Part shown: positions 61,392-64,000 of the stretch, piece by piece
How positions within the stretch are numbered: the first letter of the stretch is position 1
How the letters are laid out: each line of letters starts with the position of its first letter
DNA from: Saonia flava
Lineage (GTDB): Bacteria; Bacteroidota; Bacteroidia; Flavobacteriales; Flavobacteriaceae
Assembly (NCBI RefSeq): GCF_011927795.1
Contig: NZ_JAATJJ010000001.1
Span: forward strand, 434,001-498,000
Direction: 5' to 3'
DNA: 64,000 bases
The notes under the pieces: generated by a model
Told to the model about the DNA's origin: nothing
Database searches by the model: none
The model's input: the letters and a program-made list of their open reading frames with translations, nothing else
Position numbers and translations under genes: made by a program

Positions 61392-63250
61392 AAAAACTCC
61401 TTTATTTGACCTTATTGCTAAGCGTATCCATTTTTGCCCAGGACCAAAAGAAAATAGATAGTCTCCTAGCATTGTTCGCCAAAACCAAAATTGATAGCAT
61501 AAAGTTAAAGACCGCTAACGGAATTGCCTCATATTACATGTATAGGGACATAAAGGAAGCTAAGAAATATAGTGAAATTGAACTGAAAATTGCCAGCGAC
61601 CTAAATGATAATACTGGAAAACTCAAAGCCCATAATCACTATGCGACCATTTATACCACCTTAAGTAAATACGATTCCGCCCAATACCATATCGAAGCAT
61701 CGATACGACTGGCCAAGGAGAACGACAAATCAAAATCGTTGGCATCAGCCGTACATAGTTTAGTGATATTGGAAATAACGAGAGGAAATTATAAAAAGGC
61801 AGATAGCTTAAACCAACTCAATTTAAAATTCAACGAAAAAATCAAGGATTCATTCGGTTTAGCATTATCATACGATACGGCTTGCAGTATTTATATTGAC
61901 AAGGATTACAATCAACTTGCGTTGGAAAATGCGTTAAAAAGCTTGGAAATATTTCAAGATTTGAGTGAAGAAATCAGGGTTGCAGATGCTTTTTATAAAA
62001 TAGCCATAATTGAAAATTCACTTGAAAATTTCAACGCTTCAATTGAAAACAGTCAAAAGGCATTAAAAGTCTATCGTGAACATGACGATGTGGAATACCA
62101 ATCATCCATTTTAAATATTCTGGGTATTTCCCATAAATTCAAAAAAAAATATGACAAGGCCATTGATTATTTTAATGAAAGTCTTAAAATATCAAATGAA
62201 CATGGATATAAGACCATAAAATTGGTAAGCATACCCCATTTAATTGATATTTATTTGGAAACCGGGGATAATGAAAAGGCAAAAGCATTGATTGACCAGG
62301 GCCTTTCCATAGCACGATCAATACATAGCGATTATACAATCAGCTATATCAACGTAAGGCTGGCCACCTATTATAAAAATATAGGGGATTTCAATAAAGC
62401 TATTGCTCTTTTGAACAGGTTGCAAAAAGACCCTTTGATAAACGAACAATACCTAGGACAGGTCCATAGGCTGAAAAGCGAAGTTTTCAAATCAAATTCT
62501 AACTACCAAAAAGCCTTGGAAAGTTATGAAAGCTTTAAAAAGCACCAAGATTCCACCTTAAAAAGAAAGAATATCTCGAAAATCAATGAATTAAGGATTA
62601 TCCACCAGAATGAACAGAACGAGATCAAAATTGCCCTGCAAGGAGAAGAAATCAATACCCTTAATGAAAAGGCCAAAGTGGACAAACTCACCAAAGGACT
62701 CTATGCTGGAGGTATGGCCTCTGCCCTAGCCTTATTTGGGCTTTCTGTTTTTGGGTTTCGTCAACGTATTAAAAAGAACCGCATAGCCCGTGAAAAACAA
62801 GAAGAAATCTACAAACAAGAGATTGACCATAAAAAGAAGGAACTCACCAGCCAAACCCTGCATTTGGTACAAAAAAATACTTTTATACAAGAGTTGATGG
62901 AAAATCTTGAAAGTATTAAGAAATCTCCAGAGCTATTTAAAACCGAATTTAGACGCATTGTGATGTTGCTAAAAAAGGAAAATGCCTCGGACAAGGATTG
63001 GGAAGTGTTCAAGACTTATTTCTCTGAAGTACATAATGACTTTGACCAAAAATTGAAAACATTATCCTCGGATATATCGGAAAAGGAAATACGTTTGGCA
63101 GCATTTATACGGATGAATTTGACCACGAAAGAAATCGCAGCTACATTGAACGTGTTACCGGATAGTATTCTAAAATCCAAATACCGCCTTAAAAAGAAAT
63201 TGGGGCTTGATAAAGAAACTGACTTGAGCACTTTTTTAAATACCCTATAA
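61388..63250 (+). CDS. Membrane TPR protein with C-terminal LuxR-like HTH, copy 2
   Basis: A 620-residue paralogue of the preceding protein, translated from ATG overlapping its stop codon. Signal peptide about 1-17 (ending SIFAQ). The TPR part has diverged strongly, but the juxtamembrane KAKVDKLTKGLYAGGM block, coiled coil and HTH are nearly identical (TTKEIAATLNVLPDSILKSKYRLKKKLGLDKETDL). This suggests two sensors for different signals acting on the same DNA sites, or heteromeric pairing. Confidence 0.9.
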   Translation: MKKLLYLTLLLSVSIFAQDQKKIDSLLALFAKTKIDSIKLKTANGIASYYMYRDIKEAKKYSEIELKIASDLNDNTGKLKAHNHYATIYTTLSKYDSAQYHIEASIRLAKENDKSKSLASAVHSLVILEITRGNYKKADSLNQLNLKFNEKIKDSFGLALSYDTACSIYIDKDYNQLALENALKSLEIFQDLSEEIRVADAFYKIAIIENSLENFNASIENSQKALKVYREHDDVEYQSSILNILGISHKFKKKYDKAIDYFNESLKISNEHGYKTIKLVSIPHLIDIYLETGDNEKAKALIDQGLSIARSIHSDYTISYINVRLATYYKNIGDFNKAIALLNRLQKDPLINEQYLGQVHRLKSEVFKSNSNYQKALESYESFKKHQDSTLKRKNISKINELRIIHQNEQNEIKIALQGEEINTLNEKAKVDKLTKGLYAGGMASALALFGLSVFGFRQRIKKNRIAREKQEEIYKQEIDHKKKELTSQTLHLVQKNTFIQELMENLESIKKSPELFKTEFRRIVMLLKKENASDKDWEVFKTYFSEVHNDFDQKLKTLSSDISEKEIRLAAFIRMNLTTKEIAATLNVLPDSILKSKYRLKKKLGLDKETDLSTFLNTL

Positions 63251-63299
63251 AGTTCCGTAATCTACAATTTGAAGTGTACTTTTTAAGAACATAATGCCT

Positions 63300-63746
63300 T
63301 TTCGAGTGAGTGAAGCGACGAGAAATCTTTTTAATAACATTATGGATTCCGCACATGGGTTTACATTGACAATTTTAAACCTAGGAGTCATTTCGAGGGA
63401 ATGAAATAACCGAGAAATCTAAATAAACCTATATTTTGCTATTGAGATTTCTCCTTTCAGTCGAAATGACTAAAAGAGCCCAAAATGTCATTTCGAAGGA
63501 ATGAAGTGACTGAGAAATCCCCATCATTTTCTTTTAAATTATTCCCTGCCGTCGAAAGGACCGATAGAGCCAAACTCCCTTTCGAAGGAATGAAATGACT
63601 GAGAAATCTCTTAAAACTGAATTTAGATTTCTCCTTTCAGTCGAAATGACTAAAAGAGCCCAAAATGTCATTTCGAAGGAATGAAATGATTGAGAAACCT
63701 CTCAAAACTGAATTTAGATTTCTCCCTTTGGTCGAAATGACATTTT
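63300..63746. repeat. Cluster of dispersed palindromic repeats
   Basis: Intergenic DNA built of a unit with arms GATTTCTC...GTCGAAATGAC and GTCATTTCGAAGGAATGA...TGAGAAATC. At least four partial or whole copies are present (about 63388-63421, 63444-63520, 63560-63608 and 63622-63746). The segment TTTCTCCTTTCAGTCGAAATGACTAAAAGAGCCC is repeated with no visible change. It forms large imperfect hairpins, like the REP or MITE-type repeats seen between genes in Flavobacteriaceae. No protein is encoded. Confidence 0.8.
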
Positions 63747-63782
63747 AAAGTTATCCGCCGTATCTTTATCTAGTGGAAAAAA

Positions 63783-63806
63783 GATTCCCGCCTACGCGAG
63801 AATGAC
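63783..63806. repeat. Second type of short palindrome
   Basis: GATTCCCGCCTACGCGAGAATGAC forms an imperfect stem ATTCCCGC / GCGAGAAT with one mismatch, 3 bp ahead of the next gene start. Confidence 0.6.
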
Positions 63807-63809
63807 AAT

Positions 63810-64000
63810 ATGAAAGCAATGGACAAAAAAATCATTCTTTTTGACGGAGTTTGCAACCTTTGCAATAGTTCTGTCCAGTATATAATTAAAAGAGATAAAA
63901 AGGACATCTTCCGTTTTGCAGCCTTGCAAAGCGAAACAGGGAAAAAATTGGTGGAAGAACGTAAAATTGACACTTCTAAAGTGGATTCCATTATCTTAAT
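63810..64000 (+). CDS. Thiol-disulfide oxidoreductase DCC-family protein (DUF393), 5' part
   Basis: The frame is open from ATG 63810 (or 63819, MDKKI) to the window end, with 63 residues visible. ILFDGVCNLCNSSVQYII holds the DCC family CxxC (CNLC), followed by KRDKKDIFRFAALQSETG. A small thioredoxin-fold-related protein. Its function is not established. Confidence 0.85.
   Translation, partial: MKAMDKKIILFDGVCNLCNSSVQYIIKRDKKDIFRFAALQSETGKKLVEERKIDTSKVDSIIL

Noticed and set aside
63300-63746. CRISPR array
   Set aside because: Units are palindromic, irregular in spacing and degenerate, and no cas genes are near.

Overview
The window looks like a chromosomal segment of a marine-type Flavobacteriaceae (Bacteroidota). 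The evidence is: AT-rich DNA; promoters of the TAnnTTTG type; many lipoproteins and Tat- or Sec-exported enzymes; a Por/T9SS C-terminal sorting domain; DUF4251, OmpA-glycine-zipper and KTSC proteins; a fused E1 alpha/beta 2-oxoacid dehydrogenase; and a MutS2-like protein without an Smr domain. No rRNA, tRNA, CRISPR array, integrase or transposase was recognised.

Layout. 1-7.8 kb: end of a sugar isomerase gene, an S9 peptidase, a class V aminotransferase, a membrane adenylate cyclase with a PepSY-type partner, rlmF, and a J-domain/KTSC protein. 7.9-11.0 kb: an accessory island with two cassette-like modules. The first has two identical 118-bp direct repeats 380 bp apart followed by a group II-like reverse transcriptase (RT) gene. 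The second has an epoxide-hydrolase-like gene. Both genes stop inside an ACCTAAC core, and the first module is bounded by a 10-bp inverted pair. 11-17.6 kb: a five-gene minus-strand operon of three SF2 helicases, an unusual SDR protein and a methyltransferase. 17.7-22 kb: an EamA transporter, a cold-shock protein, and a PhzF/racemase/SDR/ArsR-type operon with two copies of the operator TATCTA-N6-TAGATA. 22-28 kb: a glutaredoxin-like exported protein, three tandem 37-residue genes, and envelope proteins. 28-40 kb: 2-oxoacid dehydrogenase, a 2OG oxygenase/YciH/DUF1835/phosphorylase operon, ung, an ECF sigma factor and a probable partner, and an RhlE-type helicase. 40-50 kb: a MocA-type oxidoreductase plus cupin, an arsenic operon with two unusual members, two esterases, VOC and YafY proteins, and a frameshifted NTF2-like gene. 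50-64 kb: GNAT, a MutS2-like protein, then a putative pore-former/secretion regulon, dispersed palindromic repeats, and the start of a DCC protein.

Two candidate undescribed systems stand out. The first is the RT module (about 7946-10066): perfect 118-bp repeats with self-pairing ends, hairpin-rich DNA between them, a group II-like RT with an intact YADD, and cassette-like ends. It has no intron, DGR or retron signature that I can see, and I infer an RT with its own repeated non-coding RNA. The second is the 53.2-63.3 kb cluster. A cytolysin-family (CDC-like) lipoprotein gene, a three-gene operon beginning with a T9SS-sorted protein, and two tandem membrane TPR-HTH regulators share the element ATGGACA-N4-ATGGACA upstream. 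Two of these upstream regions also share a 14-bp palindrome and a leader 12-mer, so they plausibly form one regulon.
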